64,000 nt of DNA from WHSW01 sp963729075. GTDB taxonomy: Bacteria; Actinomycetota; Thermoleophilia; Solirubrobacterales; 70-9. Position 1 is the stretch's first letter, and every line of letters begins with the position of its first letter. Location of the stretch: positions 119,217 through 183,216 of the forward strand of contig CAVSMU010000012.1 in NCBI GenBank assembly GCA_963729075.1, given 5' to 3'. Made by a program: the position numbers and the translations under genes. The notes under the pieces were generated by a model. The model was not told the origin of the DNA, did not search any database, and saw only the letters and a program-made list of their open reading frames with translations. This document shows, piece after piece, positions 46,798-55,323 of the stretch.

Positions 46798-47151
46798 TCA
46801 GGTGCCGATCTCGGCCCTGCGCTTGCTGATCTCGTCGGCGAGCTCGCCCAGCGCCTTGGGGCTGCGCTGCGCGTGGATGGTCCAGCGCCCGAGTTCGCGG
46901 AGCACGTCGTCGGCGGCGGAACCGACCTGCTCCCGCCAGTCCTTGAGCTGCTCCTGACCTCGATCGGAGAGGTCGTCACGCGCTTCGTTGATCCGCTCTC
47001 GCGCGAAGTCGATCCTGGCGCTGACCTCCTCACCCGCCTTCTCGCGGGCCTTGTCGAGATCCTCGAGCGCATCCTGAAGGTGGTCGACGGGGGCCTTGTC
47101 GGCCGTCGGAACCGTCCCCTCGCCACCGGGTCGCGTCTTCGTGTCCGGCAT
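46798..47151 (-). CDS. small charged helical protein
   Basis: A 117-residue protein, mostly charged helix: VDHLQDALEDLDKAREKAGE, then DFARERINEARDDLSDRGQE and ELADEISKRRAEIG. A coiled-coil is likely. No family recognised. ATG at 47151 has a perfect TAAGGAGG site. It directly follows the truncated USP and ends at the hairpin 46753-46787, so it may be the last gene of a stress operon. Confidence 0.6.
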   Translation of the reverse strand: MPDTKTRPGGEGTVPTADKAPVDHLQDALEDLDKAREKAGEEVSARIDFARERINEARDDLSDRGQEQLKDWREQVGSAADDVLRELGRWTIHAQRSPKALGELADEISKRRAEIGT

Positions 47152-47162
47152 TCGTGCCTCCT

Positions 47163-47825
47163 TAGCACCACCCGCGCAGGGTCGCCCCGCTCGTAGATCG
47201 GCAAGGCGCGGAGCTCGTCCGGCAGCCCGGCGACCGCATCGTGAAGTGCTTGCTGGAGATCGAACGCGGTTGCTTCCGGAGTCGGATTCTGACCGGGCTC
47301 CACGTTCGCGGGAATGTGCGCGATGACCGCGACTACGCCCTCCGGCGAGGCGTCGAAGCCGACTGCGAGCACGCGCAGGTCGTCGGCCAGCGGTGTGCCG
47401 CCGTCGGCAGCGGCGGTCTCGGCATAACCGCGCGGCGCGACCGCGATCGAGGTCGGAGCGCCGGCGAACAGCCGCTCCGCGGTGCCGCCGGGCAGTACCC
47501 GCCCGATTCCGGAGCGATGGGTCGAGCCGAGGACGATCAGCCCCGCCCGCTGATCGCTCTCGACGAGCTCCAACAGGGCATGCCAGGGTGAGCTTCCGCT
47601 CGCCGCCAGGGCGCCGAATCGCACCGAGGAGCCCGCCAGGGCGGCGGTCAGCTCGCGGCTGAGCTCGGCCGTGGCTTCGGCCTCTCCGTGGTCGCCGTCG
47701 GTCTCCACGCGCGCCGCGAGCAGCTCGCCGCCGACTGTGCGTGCCAGCAGCTCGCCGAGCACGAGCGCGTCACGCCCCGGCTCGCTCGCCTCATAGCCGA
47801 CCACGACTCGAGTCCACGTCCGCAT
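47163..47825 (-). pseudogene. universal stress protein truncated in its second domain
   Basis: The first UspA domain is complete (VVVGYEASEPGRDALVLGEL, ending GSTHRSGIGRVLPGGTAERL). The second starts LRVLAVGFDASPEGVVAV but has an internal loss (it jumps to IAHIPANVEPG) and stops after GDPARVVL, before the nucleotide loop. The frame then runs into the ribosome site of the next gene. The ATG at 47825 follows GATCAT by 7 nt, a possible leaderless start. It may still act as a one-domain USP. Confidence 0.65.
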
Positions 47826-47895
47826 CGAGCGGATGATCCTCGATCCGCTGGATGCGCCGTCTCCGCCGACCGGTCTCCTCTCTTCCGGACCTCGT

Positions 47896-50345
47896 CTACT
47901 GGCCGCTGAGCCAGCGCCCGCGGCGCATCACGCGGCGGACGAACCCCGCCTCGTCGAGGGCCACGACGTCGGCGAACCCGCCGGGCTCGAGCGCCGTGGA
48001 GAGGCCGAGCAGGCGGGCGGGCAGCTCACTCCCCGCCCGGATCGCTTCGGCGATCGTCGCCCCGGTCAGCGAAGCCCAGCTGCGCACCGCCTCGTCGAGG
48101 GTCAGCGAGCTGCCGGCGAGCCGCCCGTCCTCGGTCCGCACGGCGCCGTCCCGTCCACTTTCGATCGCCACGCCGGCGAGCTCGTAGCGGCCCGCCGGCG
48201 CCGCGGCGGCGGGGCTCGAGTCGCTGATCAACACGACCCGCGCCGGCGCGCTGCGGCGCACGAGCTCGAGCACCAGAGGGTCGACGTGAAGCCCGTCCGC
48301 GATCACCGAAACGAGTAGCCGCGCGTCGGCGAGCGCAACGCCGGCAAGCCCCGGTTCGCGGTGGTCGAGCGGCGACATCGCGTTGAAGACGTGGGTGACC
48401 AGCCCGGCGCCGGCGTCGACCGCCGCCAGGGCCTGCTCGGCTGAGGAGCCGGAGTGACCGAGCGCGACGACTACACGGCGCCGGCGGAGGGTGCGGATGA
48501 GGCCGAGCGCCCCTTCGAGCTCGGGGGCGATGGTGACGATCCGGATCGCGGACGAGCGCAGCCAGGCCGGGAGCTCGTCGGATGGATGCCGCAGGCGCTC
48601 CGGCGGGTGCATCCCGGCATGTGCGGGTGAGATGAACGGGCCCTCAACGTGGACCCCGACGACCGGCGACGCCGGGTCCGCCGCCCGGCGCTCGAGCTCG
48701 CCGAGCAGCTCCCCGGCCTCCTCCGTGGTCGGGCTCACGAGCGTCGGCAGATAGCTCGTCACCCCTCGTGTCAGCACGGCGTCGTCGATCGCGTCGAGCG
48801 CCTCCGCGCCGCCGCAGGCCTCGCGCCCGGCGGCCCCGTTCATCTGCAGGTCGACAAACCCCGGGGCGATGAGGCCGTCGACGCGCTCGTCGGGCGGTCG
48901 CGGCGGCGGGCCCTTCCCGAGCGCCGCGACCCGCTCGCGCTCGACCTCGATCCAGCCGTCGAGCAGCTCTCCGCCTCGCGCGAGCCGGCCCGCGATCAGC
49001 ATCGCCGGTCGGGGCCCACCGTCGATCGACTCCAGCCCGTTCTCCGGCGGCAGGCGCATCTCGGCCAGCGCCCGGCGACGCTGGCGGCGCACCCGGGGCA
49101 GGCCCGCAAGCTCCTCGGCGAGCACGCCGAGGGTGGTCCGGTGCCAGGCGAAGCGGAACGACAGGCGAAGCCCGAGCAGCCGGTACGGGGCGAAGAAGTA
49201 CGGAGCCCGGATGTGCCAGGCCGAGGTGACGACCGTTACCCGGCGGACGGCGCCGAGCGCCCGCACGATCGGCAGTGAGCGCGATGCGTTCTCGGCCGTG
49301 TTGCGCCCGGCGACCTCGAGCAGGGTCGGGACCTGGGACTGATCCCAGGCCGACTTCATCTGCTCGGCCTCGGAACGACCGCCGACCGTATGGCTGTAGC
49401 CGGTGAAGATCACCACCCTGGGCCGATCCGTCAGTGTGCGTCGCCGCGCCGTCTGCAGCCGGGCCAGCGACTCATCGGAGAGCCGCCCCTCCGCGCTCAC
49501 ACCGGGCTCGCGGTGTCCGAGCACGATCAGCGCCCGATCGCTCGCCGACTCCGGGCGCGGTCGCAGGTGGAAGGCCGCCGCCGCGTCGCAGATCACGGTC
49601 AGCCCGGGATGGTCGCGAAGCAGTGACGCGGGGCAGTCCGGATCTTGCGGACCCTCGAGCATCGTGCCCAGGGCCTCGGCCTTCGCGGCTCCCGAAACCA
49701 GCATCAAGAGCTCCCGCGCGTCCAGCAGCGTTCGCAGGCCGACGGTCAGCGCCGCCGCGGGCACGTTCTCGACCCCGCCGAAATCCGCGGCGGCGTCGGC
49801 GCGGGTCGTCGGATGGAGCTCGACGCGCCGGACCCCGGCATCCGTGGGCGAGCCCGGCTCGTCGAAGGCCACGTGGCCGTTGCGGCCGAGACCGAGCACC
49901 GCGAGGTCGATCGGCGCGCGGTCTAGCAGCGCTTGATGGTGCGCGCACTGCGCCGCAGCGTCCGGAACCGAGCCGTCGAGCGTGTGCATCGCTTGCGAAG
50001 CGAATCCCGGCGAGCTCACGTCTCAGATACGCGGCGAAGCTCCTCGGATCGGCCGGTTCGAGCCCGACGGTACTCATCGAGCTGGAACAGGATCGCCTCC
50101 CGGGTCGCGAGGCTGCCGTCGGCGGCGTGTGCGCGCAGAGCCGCGTACATGCCCAGCGGCGTATGCCCGGTGGGCAGGATCAGCCGCAGGGCGGGGCGCG
50201 CCCGCAGCCGGTTGGCGATCAGCTCGGCGGCAAGCAGGGCGACGCGCATCGGGTGCCCCACGACCAGGGGGGCGTTCGCCTGCCCGGGGCCGCTCACCGG
50301 ATCGATGATCGGTCGAGCGTCATCCGCGGCCACTGTAGGCGACAC
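47896..50345 (-). CDS. NagB-YdcF-NagA three-part fusion, N-terminus frameshifted
   Basis: About 810 residues. Part 1 is a glucosamine-6-phosphate deaminase-like domain (LRLILPTGHTPLGMYAALRA, IDLAVLGLGRNGHVAFDEPG). Part 2 is a DUF218/YdcF-like domain (ALIVLGHREPG, IFTGYSHTVGGRSEAEQMKS, ENASRSLPIVRALG). Part 3 is N-acetylglucosamine-6-phosphate deacetylase (IAPGFVDLQMNGAAG, GVHVEGPFISPAHAGMHPPE, ALGHSGSSAEQALAA, THVFNAMSPLDHREPG, VVLISDSS). Parts 1 and 3 would turn GlcNAc-6-P into fructose-6-P; the middle part is unusual here. Breaks near 50060 and 50010 affect only part 1. GTG at 50345 or 50333. Confidence 0.8.
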
Positions 50346-50411
50346 ATGCGACGGTGGCGGGACGCGCCGGGCGCGAGCGGCCCTGGGCCGTCGCGGGCCG
50401 CGCGACGACGT

Positions 50412-50478
50412 CCGTAGTCAGCTCGGGTCGGCGCTCGTGGGCAACCCGGATGGCGGCCCAGCTCGCGGCGTCTACCGT
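50412..50478 (+). promoter_or_regulatory. regulon palindrome J with -10 (spacing 54)
   Basis: CCGTAGT-C-AGCTCGG at 50412-50426; TACCGT at 50473-50478, 54 bp from the centre. A 5-codon frame (MRTGR) starts 6 nt after the -10 and its TGA overlaps the USP start codon (ATGA). Confidence 0.55.
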
Positions 50479-50498
50479 AGGCGCATGAGGACCGGAAG

Positions 50499-51434
50499 AT
50501 GACCGTTCGCGGCCCGATCGTCGCCGGCTACAACGGCAGCGAGCAAGCCCGCGACGGGCTCGCCCTCGGGAAGCGGTTGTGCTCGGGCCTTGACACCGGC
50601 GCGGTCGTGCTTTCGGTGCTCACGTACGCGCCGACCGAGACGACCATGGATGCCTACGAGCGCATGCTTCGCGAGGACGAAGCACGCCTCGGAGCGGAAG
50701 CGCGAGCGGCGCTCTCGGGGATCGACCCGATCGAGATCGTGGCGATGCCCGGCGTCAGCCCGGCTCACGAGCTCCACGATCTCGCCGTCGCCCGCGGGGC
50801 GGCCGCGATCGTCCTCGGTTCCACGCACCGCGGTGCGATCGGTCGCGTGATCCCGGGGACCGTCGCCGACCGGCTGCTCTCGGCCGCACCGTGTCCGATT
50901 GCGGTCGCGCCGCGAGGCTATGCCGACGATCGACGGTCGTTCGACTCGATCGCGGTCGCCTACGACGGCTCGACGGAGGCCGGGGTCGCGCTCGAGCTCG
51001 CCGCGGAGCTGGCACGGGCGCTCGGCGCTCGGCTCGACCTGGTCGTCGTCGCCAATCCTCAGGCCGCCCTGACCGCGGTGCCGACGGCGGGCGCGGTGCC
51101 GATGGCGGGCGGCCACGCAGGCTTCGTGGTGACGGAGGAAGGGACCGAGCGCGAGCGCGGCCGGATGCAGGACGCCCTCGATAGCGCCCTCGCGACGATC
51201 CCGGACGAAGTCGATGCGACCGGCCAAGTGGTCGTCGACTTCGATCCGCAGTCCGTGATCCTGACGGCCTCGCAAAGCTCGGACCTTCTCCTGATCGGGT
51301 CCCGAGGCTACGGCCCGCTCGGCCGCGTTGTGCTCGGCGGGGTCTCGTCGGCCATCCTGCGCGAGGCGTCGTGTCCCGTGATCGTCACGCCGCGCTCGCT
51401 GGTCGCCGACGACGCCGAAGCCGTTGCTCGTTGA
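50499..51434 (+). CDS. tandem universal stress protein (USP copy 4)
   Basis: A 311-residue intact two-domain USP: IVAGYNGSEQARDGLALGKR, ending GSTHRGAIGRVIPGTVADRL; then IAVAYDGSTEAGVALELAAE, ending GSRGYGPLGRVVLGGVSSAI. Both nucleotide loops are present. ATG at 50499 overlaps the stop of a 5-codon leader frame that begins 6 nt downstream of TACCGT, so translation may be coupled to it. It is divergent from the NagB fusion and convergent with a truncated dodecin gene. Confidence 0.9.
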   Translation: MTVRGPIVAGYNGSEQARDGLALGKRLCSGLDTGAVVLSVLTYAPTETTMDAYERMLREDEARLGAEARAALSGIDPIEIVAMPGVSPAHELHDLAVARGAAAIVLGSTHRGAIGRVIPGTVADRLLSAAPCPIAVAPRGYADDRRSFDSIAVAYDGSTEAGVALELAAELARALGARLDLVVVANPQAALTAVPTAGAVPMAGGHAGFVVTEEGTERERGRMQDALDSALATIPDEVDATGQVVVDFDPQSVILTASQSSDLLLIGSRGYGPLGRVVLGGVSSAILREASCPVIVTPRSLVADDAEAVAR

Positions 51435-51552
51435 CGTAGGCACAGTGGATGTCCCTCACGGACTCCGACGCCTTCGCAATCCCCTGGACGATCGCATCCT
51501 CAAAGCTCACGCCGGATGACGACGAGATCTCGATCACCTTCGCGACTGCCAT
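51385..51552 (-). pseudogene. truncated dodecin
   Basis: MAVAKVIEISSSSGVSFEDA, then IVQGIAKASESVRDIHCAYV and NEQ match the first 43 residues of dodecins (about 70 residues), small flavin-storing dodecamers. The following strands are replaced by a basic tail, and the frame stops inside the antisense 3' end of USP copy 4. ATG at 51552 has GAGGAGG. Without its second half the protein is unlikely to assemble. The neighbouring sequence was probably joined by deletion. Confidence 0.7.
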
Positions 51553-51680
51553 TGGACGCCTCCTCGTTCGCTTACCGGGTCAGCATCCATTGCGCGTGGC
51601 TGCAATTCATCAGCGCGCGACACGGGGGTTCGCCCCGTAGCAGTACTTGGTTTGCGGCCCGATGGTGACCGCCGTCCGGG

Positions 51681-54452
51681 TCACGAATCCCGCGATGCGG
51701 CACGCCGAATCAGCCAGCGACGGAGCTCGTCGGCGCCCCAGACGATGAACGGGAACGGCGTCACGAACAGCAGCATGTGGGGCTCGAGTGCGGCGGTGTC
51801 GAGCAGATCCTGAAGCGGCGGCGCGTAGATGATCAGGGCCGAGAGGGCAAGCTCAAAGGCGATCCCCCAAAGCAGCAGGCGGTTGGAGAACACGCCGATG
51901 GAGCGCAGCGATGCTCGCTCGGTGCGGGCGGCAAACGCGGTCCCGACCTGGCCCATGACCATGCCGAGGAACGTCATCGTCGTCGCCTGCAGGTATGCGT
52001 GGTGAAGCTCTGTGCCCTGCCCGGTCGCGTCGCCCGGCGACCAGCCCGCGCCTGCGAGGACGTAGAAGAACCCCGCCATCGCAAGCCCGGCGCAGATCAC
52101 CCCGAGGAAGAGCCAGGCTCTGAGCAGCATCGGCGGGCGGATCACGCCCTCTGACCGCGCCCGCGGCGCGCGGCGCATGATTCCCGGCTCGGCCGGCTCC
52201 CGGCCCAGCGCGAGGGCGGGCAGGGTCTCGGTTCCGACATCGAAGGCGAGTAGCTGCAACACCGTGAGCGGCAGCGGGATCGCCCCACCTCCGAGCGCGA
52301 AGACGACAAACGGGGTCACCTCCGGCGTCGCGTGGGCGAAGATGTAGAAGATGAACTTGCGAACGTTGTCGTAGACGCGACGACCGCCCGCGACGGCGGT
52401 GACGATGGTCGCGAAGTCATCGTCGGTGAGCACCATCGTCGCCGCCTCCCGCGCGACATCGGTGCCGGAACGGCCCATGGCGACGCCGATGTCGGCGCGC
52501 CTCAGGGCCGGCGCGTCGTTGACGCCGTCGCCGGTCATCGCGACGACGAGTCCCTCCGCGCGCAACGACTCGGCGATTCGTAGCTTCGCCTCGGGTGAGC
52601 TGCGCGCAAAAATGAGCTCACGGCCGGACCTCAGGATCGAGTCGAGCTCGGCGTCGCCGATGCGATCCAGCTCCCCGCCGTCGATCACGGTCGGGTTGTC
52701 GCCGACAATCCCAACCTGCCTGGCGATCGCCGCAGCGGTGAGTCCATGATCGCCGGTGATCACGATCACGCGGATTCCCGCCCTCTGGCATTGCCGCACG
52801 GCGTCGGCCACCCCGGCCCGGGGCGGATCGGCCATCGCGACCAGCCCGAGCAGGCACAGGGACTGCTCGGCACGATCGCGATCCTCCGGGACCTCCTTCG
52901 GCGGGAGACGGCGCTCTGCCAACGCGAGCACCCGTAGTCCCCGAGCGGCGTAGCCGGAGACCGCGCGGGCGACCGCTTCGCGCTGTTCGTCTGCGAGTTG
53001 CCGGGCTTCACCGTCGATCAGGATCGAGTCACAGCGAGGCAGGACCAGCTCGGGAGCCCCCTTGGTCGCCACGAAGAGGCGGCCGTCGCGGGCGTCGATC
53101 GTCGACATCCGCTTGAGCGCGGGATCGAAACGGAAGTGCGCTCTGCGATCGCGTTCGCGTTCGTCCGGGCTGACGACGACGCCGAGGCGCCGGGCAAGGT
53201 CGAGCAGCGCGACCTCGGTCGGATCCCCGGATCCGGCGATGTCGTCTTGCTCGAGCCGGGCGTTGTTGCAGCGCGCGGCGACGGAGGCGAGCGCCCGCAG
53301 GTCTCGCCCTTCGACCGCCGCGGAGTCGACCCCGGTGTCGAGCGCGAACGTCGATCCCGCCATCCAGACCTCGGCGACGCTCATCCTGTTCTCGGTCAAG
53401 GTTCCCGTCTTGTCGGTGCAGATCACGCTCGTCGAGCCAAGTGTCTCGACGGCGCTTAGCCGCTTGACCACCGCGCCGCGGCGGACGAGCTCGCGAGCGC
53501 CAACCGCGAGCGCCAGGGTGATCACCGGCAGCAATCCTTCGGGAACGAGCCCGACCAGGAGCCCGACCGCGAACAAGATCGCGTCCCCGATCGAGAGGCC
53601 CGCGCCCAGCGTCGCGATCGGGACGAAGGCGATCGCAGCGATCGCCGCGATCGCCGCGATCAGCCAGGCGACCTTGCGCACCTGACCCTCAAGCGGCGAC
53701 TCCTCGCGCTCGACGCGTTCGGACAGGCTTGCGATCCGGCCGAGCTCGGTGCGCATTCCGGTCGCGAAGACGACCGCGCGCGCCTCGCCCTCGGTGCACG
53801 TGGTCCCGGACAGGATCAGATCTCGGGCCCGAAGCAGCGGGACATCGGTGTCGGTCAGCGCACTCGATCGCTCGACCGCGATCGACTCGCCGGTGAGGGT
53901 CGACATATCGACCTCGAGCGCTCCGGAGACGAGGCGGGCGTCGGCCGAGATCTGCTCGCCCTCCTCGATGACGAGCAGGTCGCCGGGAACGAGGTCCGAG
54001 GTCCGAACCAGCTGCTCGCGGCGGTCCCGAACGACGCGTGCGCGGCTTGGCAGGTAGCCGGCGAGCGCCTCGACAGCGCGCTCGGCCTGAAGCTCCTGGA
54101 TGAAGGCGAACAACGCGTTGATCGCGATCACGATCACGATCGCGATCGCCACCGGCGCGATGCCGGCGATCCAGGCGAGGACGGCGGCGGCGGTCAGCAG
54201 CAGGGCGAGCGGGTGCGTGAACTGGCGCACGAGCTCGCGCGCATGGCCGCGCCGATGCCTGCGAACGATCTCGTTTGGGCCGTGCTGACGAAGGCGATGA
54301 GCCGCCTCGCGATCGCTCAGGCCTTGGCGGCCGGTGCCGAGCTGCTGTAGCAGGAGGTCGAGTCGGGCCTCAGGGTCGACCGCGTCGGCCCGCGCCTCGA
54401 CCGACTCGGTGGTCGGCGAGAGCGCGTGCGCGTCAGGCGCGTCGCCGCCCAA
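51681..54452 (-). CDS. P-type cation-transporting ATPase (CtpF-like, P2 type)
   Basis: A 923-residue intact ATPase. It has an N-terminal cation-ATPase domain (LSDREAAHRLRQHGPNEIVR), actuator LTGESIAVERSSALTDT, phosphorylation site VICTDKTGTLTENRMSV (about residue 345), nucleotide domain FRFDPALKRMSTIDARDG, hinge MTGDGVNDAPALRRADIGVA, and the P2-type helix end LLAFDVGTETLPALALGREP. The class matches Ca2+/Mg2+-type pumps; CtpF (Rv1997) of the DosR regulon is the nearest functional parallel I know. TTG at 54452 lies inside the end of the 52-residue gene, so translation is coupled. Ion not determined. Confidence 0.9.
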   Translation of the reverse strand: MGGDAPDAHALSPTTESVEARADAVDPEARLDLLLQQLGTGRQGLSDREAAHRLRQHGPNEIVRRHRRGHARELVRQFTHPLALLLTAAAVLAWIAGIAPVAIAIVIVIAINALFAFIQELQAERAVEALAGYLPSRARVVRDRREQLVRTSDLVPGDLLVIEEGEQISADARLVSGALEVDMSTLTGESIAVERSSALTDTDVPLLRARDLILSGTTCTEGEARAVVFATGMRTELGRIASLSERVEREESPLEGQVRKVAWLIAAIAAIAAIAFVPIATLGAGLSIGDAILFAVGLLVGLVPEGLLPVITLALAVGARELVRRGAVVKRLSAVETLGSTSVICTDKTGTLTENRMSVAEVWMAGSTFALDTGVDSAAVEGRDLRALASVAARCNNARLEQDDIAGSGDPTEVALLDLARRLGVVVSPDERERDRRAHFRFDPALKRMSTIDARDGRLFVATKGAPELVLPRCDSILIDGEARQLADEQREAVARAVSGYAARGLRVLALAERRLPPKEVPEDRDRAEQSLCLLGLVAMADPPRAGVADAVRQCQRAGIRVIVITGDHGLTAAAIARQVGIVGDNPTVIDGGELDRIGDAELDSILRSGRELIFARSSPEAKLRIAESLRAEGLVVAMTGDGVNDAPALRRADIGVAMGRSGTDVAREAATMVLTDDDFATIVTAVAGGRRVYDNVRKFIFYIFAHATPEVTPFVVFALGGGAIPLPLTVLQLLAFDVGTETLPALALGREPAEPGIMRRAPRARSEGVIRPPMLLRAWLFLGVICAGLAMAGFFYVLAGAGWSPGDATGQGTELHHAYLQATTMTFLGMVMGQVGTAFAARTERASLRSIGVFSNRLLLWGIAFELALSALIIYAPPLQDLLDTAALEPHMLLFVTPFPFIVWGADELRRWLIRRAASRDS

Positions 54453-54591
54453 CGACCTGGGGCCGGTTGACGTCGAGCGCGAGCGCGAGGATCAGCGTCG
54501 CTGTCCAAGCGTTGACCGGATCGAAGGTCAACGGCTCGTCTCCGCCGACGAGGTTTGCGACCAGCCAGATGACGAACCAGGCAATTGTCAT
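54433..54591 (-). CDS. 52-residue membrane protein of the ATPase operon
   Basis: A single hydrophobic helix at the start (MTIAWFVIWLVANLVGG), a middle EPLTFDPVNAWTATLILALA forming a possible second helix, and a basic end VVGRRRA. ATG at 54591 overlaps the stop of the upstream zinc-ribbon gene (ATGA), and the stop lies 20 nt inside the ATPase gene. It could be a small accessory subunit of the pump, like other P-type ATPase partner peptides; that is inference. Confidence 0.6.
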   Translation of the reverse strand: MTIAWFVIWLVANLVGGDEPLTFDPVNAWTATLILALALDVNRPQVVGRRRA

Positions 54592-54827
54592 CGGCGACGG
54601 TCACGCGGGTCTCGGCCGGGGTCTGCCGCCGGGGCGGAGAGCGGCTGGGACGCCGCCGGGCGATCCGGGCGTGCCGATGGAGATGTCGAGGTCATGTGAA
54701 CTCGAGTCCGCACCAGCCGGGCGAGTGAGGCCGGTGGGCGGGCGCAGTATGCGCAGCGGTCGAGGTCTTCCCAGCCCGCGATGGTAAAGGTCCGTTCACC
54801 GCAGCTCAGGCAGGTTGTGATTGGCAT
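54588..54827 (-). CDS. 79-residue zinc-ribbon protein, first gene of the ATPase operon
   Basis: Begins MPITTCLSCGERTFTIAGWE and then DLDRCAYCARP, giving two CxxC pairs spaced like a zinc or iron ribbon; the remainder is disordered and Pro/Ser/Arg rich. ATG at 54827 follows GGAGAC. A -10-like TAGGGT lies at 54880-54875, 54 bp from palindrome K. It overlaps the small membrane gene by 4 nt. It may sense metal or redox state for the pump operon; no family known to me. Confidence 0.6.
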   Translation of the reverse strand: MPITTCLSCGERTFTIAGWEDLDRCAYCARPPASLARLVRTRVHMTSTSPSARPDRPAASQPLSAPAADPGRDPRDRRR

Positions 54828-54874
54828 GGGCGAGTCTCCTCGGACTCATCCGTTGGGTCCTCGGGGCACGCGCG

Positions 54875-54941
54875 ACCCTAGGGCGGCGCCGCGCCGCAGG
54901 CATCGGCACTCGCCACTCGCCCGCCTAGGTAGTCACTGCGG
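54875..54941 (-). promoter_or_regulatory. regulon palindrome K with -10 (spacing 54)
   Basis: AGGTAGT-C-ACTGCGG at 54927-54941; TAGGGT at 54880-54875 (minus), 54 bp from the centre, about 48 nt upstream of the zinc-ribbon start. Confidence 0.55.
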
Positions 54942-54993
54942 ATGGAGAGGAACCGCCGCTCAGCCCGCACTGAGGCGCAAAGGCGGAGGGGGC

Positions 54994-55175
54994 GACCGTG
55001 CGAACGCTGAGCACGAGCCGCTCGGCGATCTCGGGGTTCATATAGGCCGCGGCGATCCTGGGCAGGATCTCGAGCCTGGCGTCCCGGGCATGCTCATCCG
55101 GATGCCCGTTGCGCACGATCTCGTGATCGTCGGCGAGGACGACCGTGATCGGCTCCGGCGCCGCGTCGTCCCAGC
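54994..55175 (-). pseudogene. shattered copy of the NarL-type response regulator
   Basis: Three blocks of the regulator gene at 41824-42471 are joined with the intervening parts missing: about 41927-41975 (YMNPEIAERLVLSVRTV), 42235-42285 (LEILPRIAA) and 42391-42470 (ITVVLADDHEIVR). The block order is kept and the DNA is nearly identical, so this is a recent duplicate with two internal deletions of about 260 and 105 bp. It lies between palindromes K and L and has no working frame. Confidence 0.75.
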
Positions 55176-55228
55176 AAACGCGGCGCGTCTCGGCAAGGCA
55201 ATACGCGTTGCCGGCACTGGCACCGCCT

Positions 55229-55296
55229 CCGTAGCCGCTACGGAGCAAGGTCGGGTGCGCCGCCCGGATCAATCGAGCGGGTCCTCATGAAACCGT
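55229..55296 (+). promoter_or_regulatory. regulon palindrome L (perfect) with conserved downstream module
   Basis: CCGTAGC-C-GCTACGG at 55229-55243, extended to a 19-bp perfect inverted repeat at 55227-55245. AACCGT at 55291 is 55 bp from the centre. CGGAT at +36 and CATGA at +57 repeat the layout of palindrome G. Confidence 0.55.
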
Positions 55297-55323
55297 GAAC
55301 GGCACCCGATCAAGGAGGAGTCC

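Noticed and set aside
50332..50337. TACAGT as a palindrome-linked -10 for the NagB fusion
   Set aside because: It lies 82 bp from palindrome J and overlaps a candidate start codon, so regulation of this gene by the site is not supported.
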